Part shown: one piece after another, positions 32,305-43,484 of the stretch | How positions within the stretch are numbered: the stretch's first letter is position 1 | Layout of the letters: each line of letters begins with the position of its first letter | Notes under the pieces: generated by a model | Told to the model about the DNA's origin: nothing | Seen by the model: the letters and a program-made list of their open reading frames with translations, nothing else | Databases searched by the model: none | Translations under genes and position numbers: made by a program | Assembly (NCBI GenBank): GCA_036245805.1 | Contig: BTRK01000001.1 | Span: 26,729,087 to 26,793,086, forward strand | Length of the DNA: 64,000 nucleotides | Direction: 5' to 3' | Source of the DNA: Pristionchus mayeri | Taxonomy: Eukaryota > Nematoda > Chromadorea > Rhabditida > Neodiplogasteridae

Positions 32305-33142
32305 ATGAACACCAACGTCCGCAATCATCCTGTCTACTCTGCGCCCAAGTTACGTTCAAGTTTCCAAATGAATAGAAGTTATGGTGGTGAAATGACGATC
32401 AAGTAAAAGGACTGATGGTAGCTCCCTTGTTGGTTGGAAGAAAAACAGCTTCAGTCTATCCCTGTTGCTCCTACGCACATTCAGTGATATAATAGGAAGA
32501 TGAATACGAACTGGCTAGATCAAGTGGTTTTTCTTGCTAGATATCACTCATTTCCAACAGTAAATTCCAAAACTGAATAGTGTAATTCCAATTTCCCCCA
32601 ATAAGTGTTCGAAGCAGCCTTATAATGATCTCAAGTTTTCAATCTGATCACCACAAAGTACTTAGCATAAATTGAACAAAATGTAATCATCTAAATAATC
32701 ACTCAATATTTCAGTCTAACCCTATCATGGAGAGTCTCATTTTCGCTTCTTACATCTCCATTCAACCATCTCTAATTGCAACTCCTGACGAGATTCGCCC
32801 TCTCATCCGTCGGTCACTAATCACTCCTAACGAGGTATGGCATTATGAATTCAGTTATCGATTCGAGGTTAGCTACAGTATTCCTATTTCCATTTGCATA
32901 ATATCGATCATTTCTAGGGTGCTGAATCTTTCTCGACTCTTCACTTCACTGCCAAAGAATCTCTCATTCTGATGCACTTTCTTCATTACGATGGACGATC
33001 GGCCATCTACGAAATCGATACTGAAAAAGTCAATGAAATACTCATTGATTGGAATGACGCAGTTTCAATTCAATTGGAAGGTCTGACCAGAGAATTTTCT
33101 GTCCACAAAGTGGAAAACTATCATTGCATTATTCTAAATTAG
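32305..33142 (+). CDS. Novel three-exon gene family, copy 3 (exon 1 donor altered)
   Basis: Exons 32305-32349 (MNTNVRNHPVYSAPK), 32715-32834 (SNPIMESLIFASYIS ...) and 32918-33142 ( ... VENYHCIILN, TAG), which would make 129 aa. The exon 1 donor, GGTACG in copies 1 and 2, reads GTTACG here (T at 32350), so normal splicing would fail or shift by one base. Exon 2 offers an alternative start, MESLIFASYI. Exons 2 and 3 are fully open and the 3' end has AATAAA at 33205. Introns are also similar to copy 2 over long stretches, so the duplication is recent. It may be a pseudogene, or may yield a shorter protein. Confidence 0.75.
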
Positions 33143-33312
33143 TCATATTCCCTTGTCAGTGGCTCATTATGTAATTTTATGTCTCTCAATTTGATCTCCA
33201 TATTAATAAATATTTTCATAAATATGGCTCCATCTGATACAGAGATCAATAATACAGAAAATGCAAAATTTAGACACACGTTATTTCCTCTATGATATTA
33301 CATAACTTGCAG

Positions 33313-33411
33313 GGAAAGATTGCACTAAATTTTGAGAGACAAAACTTGCAAATCCGAAATCTCAGAGCAGGTTCAATTTTTGTTCAAGCCAAAATGAGCA
33401 ATGACCACACT
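33313..33411 (+). other. Orphan exon-like segment
   Basis: A 99-nt open segment with good flanking AG (33311-33312) and GTATGT (33412) sites encodes GKIALNFERQNLQIRNLRAG and 13 more residues. No partner exon could be chained. It could belong to an unrecognised gene. Confidence 0.3.
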
Positions 33412-34341
33412 GTATGTGTTTTAAACCTTCACTTGCACTCAATGTTTACAACGACAACTTTCAGCTGCCTACCGTAAGTCTGGAATTTAGAAAAGAATCT
33501 GTCACTCTCGTTCTTCTCCTTATTTTTTGCACCTTTTTTTGCGAAAATCGCAACAATTTTGATTAGTCTTTATTTTGAAATGTATCTGTTGAATAATAAA
33601 AATCGTCCTAATTTTCCCCTTAACTAGTCGCTTGCCTCGTCATTCATCTGAAGTCCCCCCCTATTTAGAATTATATGACACTCTTCATCTTCAATCATCG
33701 CCTCCTCAAATTGGTTTAGGGCTTTTGCACATTTCCCCTTACAAGCGCAAATTTCCAATTGATGCTTCTTCTCCGCATGAATATTTTCAAAGAATGAAAT
33801 CAACATTGTCCATCGACAGTCCTTTGCTTCACCTACGTGACAAAAAACCGAACAATGCTTCCGTACTCCCGTTATTTGACATTCTATCTTCTCAATGGAG
33901 TTTCGTTAATGGCTACTCTTCGATAGATTCCGATCTCCATTATGTTTGCAAAGCAGGTAATGAATGTTCAAGGAATATTTCCTTGCAATACCTCCATCTG
34001 CCGATCACTATGCTCTTGCCGTAGCGAATACTCTTTGCATTTGTGACCGTATCAGCGTTAGACACATGCGCAATCGTTGGTTGATTAGAATCCTTTAGCA
34101 AGCATAGTTGTTTTCCCCTTCGTTACCCACTGGCCTCTCTTCTCTCTCTGCACATTCGTAATCGTGTTCGAGGAACTGCAGGTGTTCCTCATATTCAGGC
34201 TTCCCTGTGCATGGCATTACCCATTCTACATATCCATAAACAAGACTATTGTTTGATATCTCCCATGCATACTTCCTCTCTAGCGATCGATATTTCCTGA
34301 ATCAAGAACCTGTTTCGTGACCTACCATGATCATTTACAGG
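33412..34341. other. Region with Ser/Pro-rich open frame, no supported gene
   Basis: 33632-34024 (plus) is open for 130 codons with Ser/Pro/His-rich content and no known motif. Its style resembles the 57-64 kb region. It could be eroded transposon sequence. Confidence 0.35.
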
Positions 34342-36610
34342 ATGAACACTTCATTTGGTGAGAATCTTCCTCCTCCTCCCGTTGGTCCCTTCGGTCTGGC
34401 TCCTCATATCTTCTTCATCGTAATGCATCTCTCTGCTACGATGACACTTGCCATTCTGGGAAATTTCCTCCTCGTATTCGTCATCGTAAGAGGAAATCGA
34501 GTGGCGCGGAGGAGACTCAGTCCGATTCAGGTGAATAAAAAATAAAATAAATAAAAAAAAGAATAAAATAAAAGTAAAAAATAAAAAAAAGTCCGATGCA
34601 GGTCGGCCTTTTTTGGGATGATTTTATAAATTAAAGCAAATGCGTTTGCACGTTTTGCTTTTCGTTCGTTGATGTTAAGCAAAAAAATAGGGATTTGAGA
34701 AAATGAATCTTCAATTGTTGACAATGAATCTCGTATACGTCTTGCGTCTTGCGAAGGTTCGGTAGCCCTAATCCCGTTACCGAATCTCGTCCGCTGAGTG
34801 CCAGTTTACGCTTCCCCTGCTCTTCTTCAATTTGCTCTTTTTCGCCGCTCGCTTTAGATGGAAATGAGAACTATGAGGACAGGAAAACAAACGAAATGGT
34901 GGGCTCTGAGAACTTCTATTAAAAATATTTAAAAATGTCCCGACAAAAAAACACGGGAAATAAATCAAAATAGGTGAACGTGTTTTCAGCTGCTCCTTCT
35001 TCACACATGCACTGCCGATTTCCTCTTCGCTTTCTTCTCACTCGGAACTGAAATTCGACTGGTGAGAGCCACATTTTTTTATTCAAATATTCATATTTCT
35101 GTATGAATACAATGTCCGTGAACAATTGCAAACAGTCGTAGATTTGCTATTTCCTGCAGATGCTGGTGTATCCTCACTTCCCGGGTCCGGATCCTCTCTG
35201 CAGCGCCGTTCACTACATGCAGATGGTTCCCCTCTACGCCTCTCCCTTCCTTCTCGTTGTTATCTCCGCCGATCGATATCAGGTGCCATAACAACTACAG
35301 TATCCCTGTTACAACTACCGCGACAACGACAGCTTGTAGATGCTTAGTTCAAACTTTCCTAGCTTTCGTTCTGCTCACTGATGTTTGGAATTGCAGGCGA
35401 TTTGTCGTCCCCTGGACAACTTCCGTCAGTCTCGCTATCGTCGTCCCAATTGTCTGGCAGCAGTTGCATGGACACTCGCTCTCCTTCTCTCCATCCCACA
35501 ACTATTCGTCTGGAAGATTTACAATGCAGAGCACAAATCGTAAGCAATTAACCTAATCTGTGATCAAATTGAGTATTTTTAAGTGCAACGTATCACGTGT
35601 GTCGGACAACCTACGGACAGAGTACCACGTGGTTTGGTAGACTTGGGAACTCTAAAGCTCAATTTTCGAAATGCAGGATCAAGACCTTCTACATCCTTCT
35701 CTTCAATGGATTTGCCTGGCTCCTGCCTTCGTTCCTCGCAGGATTCTTCTATTATAAGGTACTTTTTAGTTAACTTAAAATAATATTTATTTTTCTAAAT
35801 TACATGTTTGCAAAGCTGTCTGGAAGTCACATCACCCTGAGAAGAAGTTCATTCCATGCGAGGAGACTAATAGGTGTGTATTTATTAAATAATTCAACTT
35901 GCGAACACAGTTTCATCTGATCTTCTTCTTTTACATTTTTGCAAGCGGTTAACGAGAACAGCTCAAAATCGTAGAGGAACAAACATTAATTTAGTCGGGT
36001 CAATGGCGAATATTCCAGCGTTGCCACGCAAGAGTACATTGCCAAGCTACGTGCGAGTTCAAGTGGACTCAAGAGACGAAGCACAGAGTTTGACAGGTAT
36101 CTCTACTGTATTATCAATGTCCCTCAAGAGTGTTCCCTCAAGAGTGTACATCATTCAAGCCATTTCGCCCGAAATGATCAGTATGTTTGCTATGCACTTC
36201 CTTTAATTACGTACTTTGAAGATACTTCAGTAGAACAATAAGTTGAAAACTTTAAAAAATGAACAAAATGCAGGCAAAGAAGCGATAATCTTCTTCGTGA
36301 TCTTCGGTAATCTCAATTCGTGTGTCAATCCCTGGATCTACATTCTCTTCAATCGAAAGCACGTCGCGCGTGCATTCTGTGGTCGAGTATCCAAAGGTAA
36401 GAAAGTGTTAGTGCACCCACTACATTACGATACATTCGGACAGAGATTGTTCTGACAGAGATTGTTCTTGTAAGTAGATCCAAAATACCAATTGAATTTT
36501 CAGGGCCATTTCAAGTTCATCGGGGCGGAATTATTTCAGATATTTTCGATCGAATTAGCTCAGGTCGCCCTTATCCATTATTCAATTCTGTAATTGAGTC
36601 AATCACATAG
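34342..36610 (+). CDS. Rhodopsin-type neuropeptide GPCR (GnRH/vasopressin-receptor-like), helix 6 missing
   Basis: Exons: 34342-34530 (helix 1, LAILGNFLLVFVIV), 34990-35061 (helix 2, LLLLHTCTADFLFAF), 35160-35282 (helix 3 with SADRYQ, the DRY site), 35397-35539 (AICRPLDNFRQSRYRRPN, then helix 4), 35677-35768 (helix 5), 35816-35873, 36019-36096 (basic third loop), then only a short piece (VYIIQAISPEMI near 36140-36177), then 36274-36396 (helix 7, NLNSCVNPWIYILFN) and 36504-36610. The NSCxNPWIY and DRYQAICRP blocks point to the GnRH/vasopressin-like receptor group. The helix 6 core with its W-P is absent, replaced by about 40 nt containing a short tandem repeat. An upstream ATG at 34327 is possible; TTTACAG just before 34342 could be a splice-leader site. 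Confidence 0.78.
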
Positions 36611-37189
36611 TGAAACATTCCGAACATGAACGTGCTATCTTCTCCTTCCAGGGCCGAGATGGTTACACATGGATCGCTCGCAAAAGGAATGCTTGCAAGT
36701 ATCTTGCGATCTTCTAAATCGACAGAAGCACTAATCACTTGCCGAATCACCCGTTACCAACTATGGCGGTGCCGTGTCCAAGCCACGCTTATTCGTCCGC
36801 AATGCTGCTTGTGTTCTTCGTAAAGCCTTTCACTCATTTTAGCAACCTCGTTCGATTCGCTTCGTTCTCGCGTTATATTGATTGCCTGTACCCTCCTAAT
36901 CAGTTCTCTTGCATGTGTTAACCATGACTGATGATGGACGGACAGCCCGAAACGTCTCTCTTCAAAAGAATGAAGATCCCTACTCTTCGTCCGAAATGTG
37001 TAGTCGAAAAATACTTTCCTCCCTGACTCTCTCCAAAACTCATGCTCTCTCGCTTTCTCACACCAGCGAGAGAGTGTGTGATATGGAGAGAGTCAGACCA
37101 TTGCTCTCACAGGGCGATTCCATGATATAGTAAGGACATATCTGACCATTGATTATTTATATGAGAGCGTTTGCCTAAAAGTCAAGCAA
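36611..37189. other. Spacer with a hairpin at 37022-37098
   Basis: 36650-36820 has an open frame that could be an alternative GPCR tail. 37022-37098 forms a stem from CTGACTCTCTCC and its complement, with an inner CTCTCTCGCT stem. Related CTCTC/GAGAG hairpins occur near 12820, 41490 and 43500. Confidence 0.45.
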
Positions 37190-38098
37190 ATCCAAAACGA
37201 TTTTTCAATTTTGAGTGATTTGGGGTTCTCAAGGGCGCTGGAGACGATAGGCATGCTCATTTTGCACGTAGAGCTTCCGTTGGCTCCAGACGACGTTGCG
37301 TCGAATTCACATTTTGAGGCTTAACGCAGCAGAATTGAGTGCTAAAATTTATTAAACAAGTTTTCTGGGGTAAATTTAATGGATCACACGCTCGTGCATT
37401 TAATTTGTCGTGATTTTGTAATTAAAAAATTAAAAAGCCATTTTTTCGGTGATTCAATCCCGAGCTTAGCAAATACATGGATAGAACCGTCGTGACGAGA
37501 GTATTCCAGATCTATATTTTTATCTAATTTGGTCATCCAAATTTTGAGAAATCTGAAAAAGAGTGCACTCAAAACAGACTAAAACGCGTAGCTAGACGAG
37601 GGAAGGGCGTGAAACTGCCAGGGGGTGTGGAATAGAGGCAGAGGAGGCGACTGCCAGAGGGTCTGAGGTCAGGTGAAGGAGGAAGATCGGATGAGAACAA
37701 GCCAAATTAGGCTCAAACGGAGCACTATTTTTAACATTTCTCAAAATTTGGAAGACGTAATTAGATAAAAATATAGATCTAGAATCCTCTCGTCACGGCG
37801 GTTCTATCCATGTATTTGCTAAGCACGGGATTGAATAAGCAAAAAATTGGCTTTTTAATTTTTTAATTACAAAATCATGCCAAATGAAATACACGAGCGT
37901 GTTCTCCATAAAATTTCACCACTGAAAACGTGTTCCGCTAATTTTAGCGCTCAATTGAGCAGTGTAAAGCCTCAAAATGTGAATTCCACGCAACGTCGTC
38001 TGGAGCCAACGGAAGCTCTATGTACAAAATGAGTACGCTTATCGTCTCCAGCGCCATTGAGAACCCCAAATAACTCAAAATTGGAAAATCGTATTTTT
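37190..38098. mobile_element. Palindromic element with about 370-bp arms
   Basis: 37190-37565 and 37735-38098 are inverted copies with scattered differences, separated by a GA-rich 170-bp centre. No coding frame. Target duplication not identified. Likely a large non-autonomous fold-back element. Confidence 0.85.
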
Positions 38099-38225
38099 TT
38101 ATGTGCCGGGCTCTGATCGATTCTTCGGCAAACGCACTCATATTTGTTGTTTTCCAATTCGTTGAGAAATTTGCATCTTCAAAATCGAATTTGTTCAATA
38201 AGATTCTTCTCGTAAATCGATTAAC

Positions 38226-38901
38226 AAGGAATGGCCGCGGGGATAGGTTGGAGTTTCGGAATGAGACCCTGAGGGATCGAAAGGTACCCAGATAGGCATC
38301 CGGAATCGAATCTTCAAAACTGCTGAGGAGCCTCACGGCATGAGAAAATCGATAATTAATATTTCATCGAGCGTTCGTAAAGCCTTCCACATCTCCTAGC
38401 CATAAATCGTCGGTGGTGTAGTTGTAACAGTGGGATCTTGAAATCAAGAGGCTGAGGTTCGTTCCCAACTGCCATAACTATTTTGCGCATAAAAAAACAA
38501 ACAAAATTTGAAAATGTAGAAAAAAATCTATAAACATCTCGCGCCACATTGTTACCTTGCCACATTCACGAACGTATTCATCAGTTGCAATCAGTTGTTT
38601 TATCATTAAAAACATTAATTTAAAAAGTATCGAAGAGGTGCAAAATGTTTTCGGCAGGGAGGAACGAACCCTCAGCCTCTTCATTTCAAGATCCCACTGT
38701 TACCACTACACCACCGACAATTGATAGCTAGGAGATGTGGAAGGCTTTACGAAGGCTCAATGAAATACGAATTATCGATTTTCTCATGCCCTGAAGCTCC
38801 TCAACAGTTTTCAAGAGACGATTCCGGATGCCTATCGGGGTACCTTTCGATCCCTCAGGGTCTCATTCAGAAACTCCAACCTATCCCCGCGGCCATTCCT
38901 T
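38226..38901. mobile_element. Palindromic element carrying tRNA-like sequence in both arms
   Basis: Arms 38226-38490 and 38640-38901 are inverted copies starting AAGGAATGGCCGCGG. Each arm holds the same tRNA-like segment (38409-38473 plus; 38651-38717 minus). In the right arm the segment can form a 7-bp acceptor stem (TCGGTGG with CCTGCCG, two G-T pairs) and a T-arm with GGTTCGTTCC. The anticodon loop is abnormal, so this is a tRNA-derived relic rather than a working tRNA. Confidence 0.8.
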
Positions 38902-39011
38902 TTAAGTGATTTGCATCGCCCCCTCCATCGAACAATAGTCTCCTCCTCTCCTCCTCGCCCTTCTCCATTCATTCACTCGTCTCCCAGGCGAGGAGGTCGC
39001 CTCCTCCCTCG

Positions 39012-40624
39012 ATGGCCAAATTCTTCATCTCCAAGAACCTCGCCAAGGTACCCCCCCCCCCCAGTAGCACTCACTACAGTACCCCTTTCAGGCTGAGAAG
39101 ATGCCCAACTCCTACCCGGACGACGACAAGTGCGTCGAGGGCCGAATCCTCCTCTACATTCGATCCAAGGTACTGTAGTCAGGATCCCGCTGTTGTCATG
39201 GTACCATACCCACCAAGATATATATATGCGCTCCTACCTCGTGTTTCAGTGGTACCATACCCTACACCCCTTACCGTAGACCATCTATGATCCTGCCACT
39301 TGGTACCGTACCCCATCCTACCGTACCCTTCCCCAACCTTCCGTAACCCACCCAGCTCTCTTCAGGGTTGGTTCTTTTCCCACCTCTACCTGCCAGGGAT
39401 ACGCCACTGCGTGTTGACCAAGTACGGCTTTCTGCTCATCTACATGCGCGACGAGAAGGGTACGGTATCTACTGTACTTCCTGGCTACTGTACTGTCAAT
39501 CCTCACAGTTCAGGCTTCGTGCTTGACATTCGTCGTGCCTACCAGGTGAAATCACTTAGCGACAACGTGACAGTGAATAAGAACCACTACGTGAGTTGAT
39601 CATTGATCGTTGATCTCCTAAATGATCTTTGATCTCTTGCAGCGTCGTTGTCGCATCAAGATCCGCTTCTCCTTCGGCACCGTCAACATCATCCTCACCA
39701 ACGGAAAGATTGACCTCTGGTTCGGCGCTCTCCTCAACGCCACTTCCGCATCCTCGACCCGTGCCATCACGAGTATGCCCTTTCGGACTCGTGACCTACC
39801 GTATCCACTTCCATCTCAGACCAGCTCGCCCTGCCCCGCTCGGATTCCGCCATCGCCGCGACGACTCCCGTGCGGCCGGCTTCGTCGATGTACGGGCCAC
39901 TCGACGACGTGGAGGTACGGTACTTGGTGTGCCAAGCAGAAAAGTGCCAAGCCACGTCATCGATATTACAGGTCTCACCCTCGTTGGTAGCTCTCAAGTC
40001 GTTCTCTACCGCTGCAATCTCGGACAAGGAAGTTTCCCTCAATGAGAACTGGGCCAAAGTGAAGACTCCTCTCAGGAGGTATCAAACCGGGTTCCTCCCA
40101 TAATAGATGGGAATAAAACCGCTCAGATGAGCGAGGCGCAGGCCACCAAAAGCGAGCTTTCAGCGTCCGCGGTCCTCAAGCCCGAAGGCATTTTCCCGCT
40201 CGCGCTTCGCTCTTTTCCCAATCACCGCGGTTGCCTGTTCAAAGCAGAGTGAGGATCATGTGAAATACATACTACAGAAATGATCCTGTGAAGTATGATT
40301 TCGATGAAGGGAACGAATGGCGGGCAGCTATGGAGTGCGCGCTCTCTAGTCACGCCGGGTGGGAAGAACGCAGGGGAAAGGCTAAAAGTGGGAGGGGTTT
40401 TGCACAGCATGGCTTAGTGGTTAGAACTTGCGACCCTTACCCGTTTGCCACAGGTTCAACTCCAGTCATCGTCCACGATCTTTTGCTTCTTGCAGTGAGC
40501 AGTCCGACTCTTGCATGACTTGCGTCGATCTCTCCACGTGCGACGGCGACTATCAGGTAGGATTACTGTGGCTCTACAGTACTCTAATTTATCGATTCAG
40601 AAGGTGCCGGACAATGCGACATGA
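39012..40624 (+). CDS. Uncharacterised 218-aa protein, possibly PH-like
   Basis: Nine exons close in phase: 39012-39047, 39092-39169, 39366-39459, 39514-39545, 39643-39772, 39820-39914, 39972-40078, 40496-40556, 40601-40624. The N-terminal 130 residues alternate hydrophobic and basic stretches (EGRILLYIRSKGWFFSHLYL, YGFLLIYMRDEKGFVLDIRR, CRIKIRFSFGTVNIILTNGK) and end in a W-containing helix (IDLWFGALLNA). That is compatible with a pleckstrin-homology-type barrel, but I cannot confirm it. The C-terminal half is Ser/Ala rich with NENWAKVKTPLR and a small Cys-rich piece (DSCMTCVDLSTCDGDYQ). Intron 7 (40079-40495) carries a 251-bp repeat and a tRNA-like sequence. Most introns contain TACCGTA/TACTGTA strings. 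Confidence 0.65.
40111..40361 (+). repeat. 251-bp repeat, copy 1
   Basis: Nearly identical to 46193-46443 (about 93-95 percent by eye). It starts GAATAAAACCGCTCAGATGA and ends GTCACGCCGGGT. Both copies keep a 41-codon open frame (MSEAQATKSEL ...), and both lie in introns close to a tRNA or tRNA-like sequence. Confidence 0.9.
40407..40478 (+). repeat. tRNA-like sequence
   Basis: TGGCTTAGTGGTTAGAAC resembles an A box and GGTTCAACTCC a B box at tRNA spacing, but the acceptor stem does not pair. A tRNA-derived relic in intron 7 of the 218-aa gene. Confidence 0.55.
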
Positions 40625-40993
40625 AGGCCACCGCCAAGTCCGTGCCTCCCGTGATGTCTCAAGAGCACTCAAAATTATTTACAACAGATAAATGAAAAAT
40701 GCTTATTGTATGGATTGTCTTGCATGTACTCGTTCTGGCAAAAACACGATTGATACCACTGATTCTTCCATCAAACAAAATAGGGATTTGACGATTGGCA
40801 TTGTTGCCCCGAGTTCGTAAGAGTCTGCGTCCAATCTTCGGAGAAACTTAATGAGAATCGACTTATTATTAGCTATTTCTCTTCGCCCACATCACCTGAA
40901 ACAAGAAATTCCATCGGTCATGCAATGGATTTATCTCGTCACATTTTATCAGACACCAGTTCGTATCTCATCCTCTCGTATCCTCCATCTCCA

Positions 40994-41265
40994 ATGAGAA
41001 CTCGTGAAGTGAGAAAGACGAGCGAGCAGAAGGAGAAGGGTCCCACAACGAATATCTACAGTACCCGGAGGAGTATTGATTATTTTTTCCAGATGGGAAT
41101 TCAGCTTTCTAAACATTTTGATGGGCAGAATCAGGTAAGAATTGCAATCCTCATTGTCTATCCAAACACTCTATATATCTCGCCCCACAGCCAGAAGGCG
41201 GGGCTCCTCCAAAAGTGATACCACACCAGGACGGGGTGCTCATGGCTAACGTCGACCCGGCGTAA
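40994..41265 (+). CDS. Small two-exon gene, copy A of a tandem duplication
   Basis: Exons 40994-41134 and 41191-41265 give 71 aa: a basic N-terminus (MRTREVRKTSEQKEKGP), RRSIDYFFQMGIQL, then PEGGAPPKVIPHQDGVLMAN ending VDPA. No family recognised, no signal peptide or membrane span. An in-frame ATG at 40925 could add 23 residues, but it is not kept in the downstream duplicate. Intron of 56 nt with good sites. The block 40911-41096 recurs at 41962-42137. Confidence 0.45.
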
Positions 41266-41961
41266 GCCATGAAGCGCCGTCCTGGTCGGAGGGGGGCGAT
41301 TGCCGCTGAGCGACATCTGCAGGAAGAGAGCAAGTGACTCGGACGTACCCGAGGTGCGCTCTAGACGCACCGGGTGAGAAACCGTGCATGGGTGACTCCC
41401 TTGTTGAATAAATCTATTGCGTCACATCTTGCCTAAGAGTGATAATGAGCAGAATCGCTCACTTTTACTTCCTTTGCTGCACATTTTCACTCTCTTTATT
41501 GCCCACACTCTCTCACTTGCTCTTACTGTCGAGAGTATGCAGATTGGAGAGAGTTGGAATGCTCCATTCATCCGCAATCGATTTTCATGGCATATTAACC
41601 CTGACAACCTGCAGGAGGGTAACTGCGGATTGGTATCTTCGATTTCAGAGCGTCGTTTTGGGTTCTTCTTTTGCTTCCTTGGTCAGCTGTAGGGACGATC
41701 GTGGTGGATCTTCGTTGAAGTAGATCATTCTTGTTGATTTTTCTTGTTGATTCTCGCTGAAATTCCACTTATCACAACGCAGACATGAGCTTGTTCTCTA
41801 GTCGATGGGAATCCGTTGTCCTCTTAAATTGCACAAAGTGGGCGATACTCTCCGGGTTGTCCAAGCTGACGGGAGAGGACTCCCCAAAATGTATCGGAAG
41901 AGAACGGAGTAAGAGACGACAGCCCACAGAATGGAAAAATAGATTTTACCATAAACTATAT
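41266..41961. other. Spacer between tandem copies
   Basis: Contains a CTCTC-type hairpin near 41480-41570 and an exon-like open segment at 41803-41900 (GDTLRVVQADGRGLPKMYRK then stop) preceded by an AG. The segment reads well but has no partner exon. Confidence 0.35.
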
Positions 41962-42046
41962 TTCCATCGGTCATGCAATCGATTTATCTCGTCACATTTT
42001 ATCAGACACCAGTTCGTATCTCATCCTCTCGTATCCTCCATCGCCA

Positions 42047-43440
42047 ATGAGAATTCGTGAAGTGAGAAAGACGAGTGAACAGAAGGAGAAGGGTCCTGCA
42101 ACGAATACCTACATTACCCGGAGGAGTATTGATTATCTTACAAGGGAGATGCCCGGACTGTCGCCGAGCTTTTCAAATTTGCTCGATACGCCTAACTTGC
42201 GCTTGCGATGGAACACGGAAATGTTATTTCAATAGTTCCTAAATGTTAATGAGCGACTAATTACAGCCCGAATACGGAAATGCTGAGGTGAGATGCCCTC
42301 CTCGATTATGCATTGCCTCGGTTGTCCGAGTGGTAAGATGCTTGGCTAGTAAACAAGCGCCATGGGTTCGATGACTATACGTGCAGAACTTTTTTGCCTT
42401 ATTTTTGGGTTTTGAAATAATAGATGGCTAACGGCTGGAAGAATGGTATAGTACTCTTGACGATATTATGGATTGTGATCAACATATTTCGTGGAGGTAC
42501 TGTAGAATCGACATGCGATCAAACAAAATTGTGCGTGAATCTACTAGAATCAGTTACTCCCAGGGAGATTAGAGACGGAACGCAAAATATTTGACCCGGA
42601 AACATCACTCTTGATGGAAATGCTTGTTCAAGTTGTGTAGAATGTTGGTCGTTTCAAGAAGAAATTGTCTGTTCTTACAGAACGATGTAGATGGTTCTGT
42701 ATGCATTGATGTCAATTGTGATGTTTGCAGGTCAAAACCTTTGCATTCCGTCTCTATTCTCTACGCGAGTAACTGATTCTAGTAGATTCACGCACAATTT
42801 TGTTTGATCGCATGTCGATTCTACAGTACCTCCGCGAAATATGTTGACCATAATTCATAATATCGTGAAGAGTACTGTACCATTCTTCCAGCCGTTAGCC
42901 ATCTATTATTACCAAACCCAAAAATAAGGCAAAAAAGTTTTGCACGGATAGCCATCGAACCCATGGCGCTTGTTTACTAGCCAAGATTCTTACCACTCGG
43001 ACAACCGAGCCATGAAGGCAATGCAGAATTGAGGAGGACATCTCATCTCAGCATTTCCGTTTTCGGGCTGTAATTAGTCGCTCATTAACATTTAGGAACT
43101 ATTGAAATAACTTTTCCGTGTTCCATCGCAAGCGCAAGTTTGGCGTATCGAGCAAATTTGAAAAGCTCGGCGACAGTCCGAGCATCTCCCTTGTTAGAAT
43201 TTATATTTCCAGATACTGCCTAGTAGACATATCACCGTGCTCTACAGTATCCAATTATTGATTACCTGATACGAGCAGCCAGGCGACGCGTGCGGAGAAG
43301 GAAGAGAAGAGCACGAAGCCTAGATTGATCTCATTTTGCTAGAATCATGCAACTCTTGGAACCCTCATAGTCCGTCTACTCTCCCTCGCCCCACCCCCAG
43401 ATTGCGGGACTCCTCCAGAAATGTATGGTAGCTGATAAGG
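42047..43440 (+). pseudogene. Small two-exon gene, copy B, interrupted
   Basis: 42047-42140 repeats exon 1 of copy A (MRIREVRKTSEQKEKGPATN ... RRSIDY). It is cut by the palindromic element at 42141-43193. Sequence after the element resumes the homology, and 43395-43460 resembles exon 2 of copy A (CCAGATTGCGGGACTCCTCC) with frame-breaking changes. Confidence 0.7.
42141..43193. mobile_element. 1-kb palindromic element with TTA duplication and tRNA-like arms
   Basis: Ends are inverted repeats starting CAAGGGAGATGC; the arms extend about 450 bp. TTA flanks both sides (42138-42140 and 43194-43196). Each arm contains a tRNA-like segment with TTGTCCGAGTGGTAAG, a CTAGTAA anticodon-loop-like string and GGGTTCGAT (42315-42386 plus; 42942-43012 minus). 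Removing the element restores homology to copy A, so the insertion site is clear. Confidence 0.88.
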
Positions 43441-43484
43441 ATGGGGTCGGGTGCATGCTAGGCGCTTGGAGAAAAGACATATTC

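Noticed and set aside
33624..33806. Minus-strand frame with CACKGKC
   Set aside because: Overlaps a longer plus-strand frame; neither has splice context or a family match.
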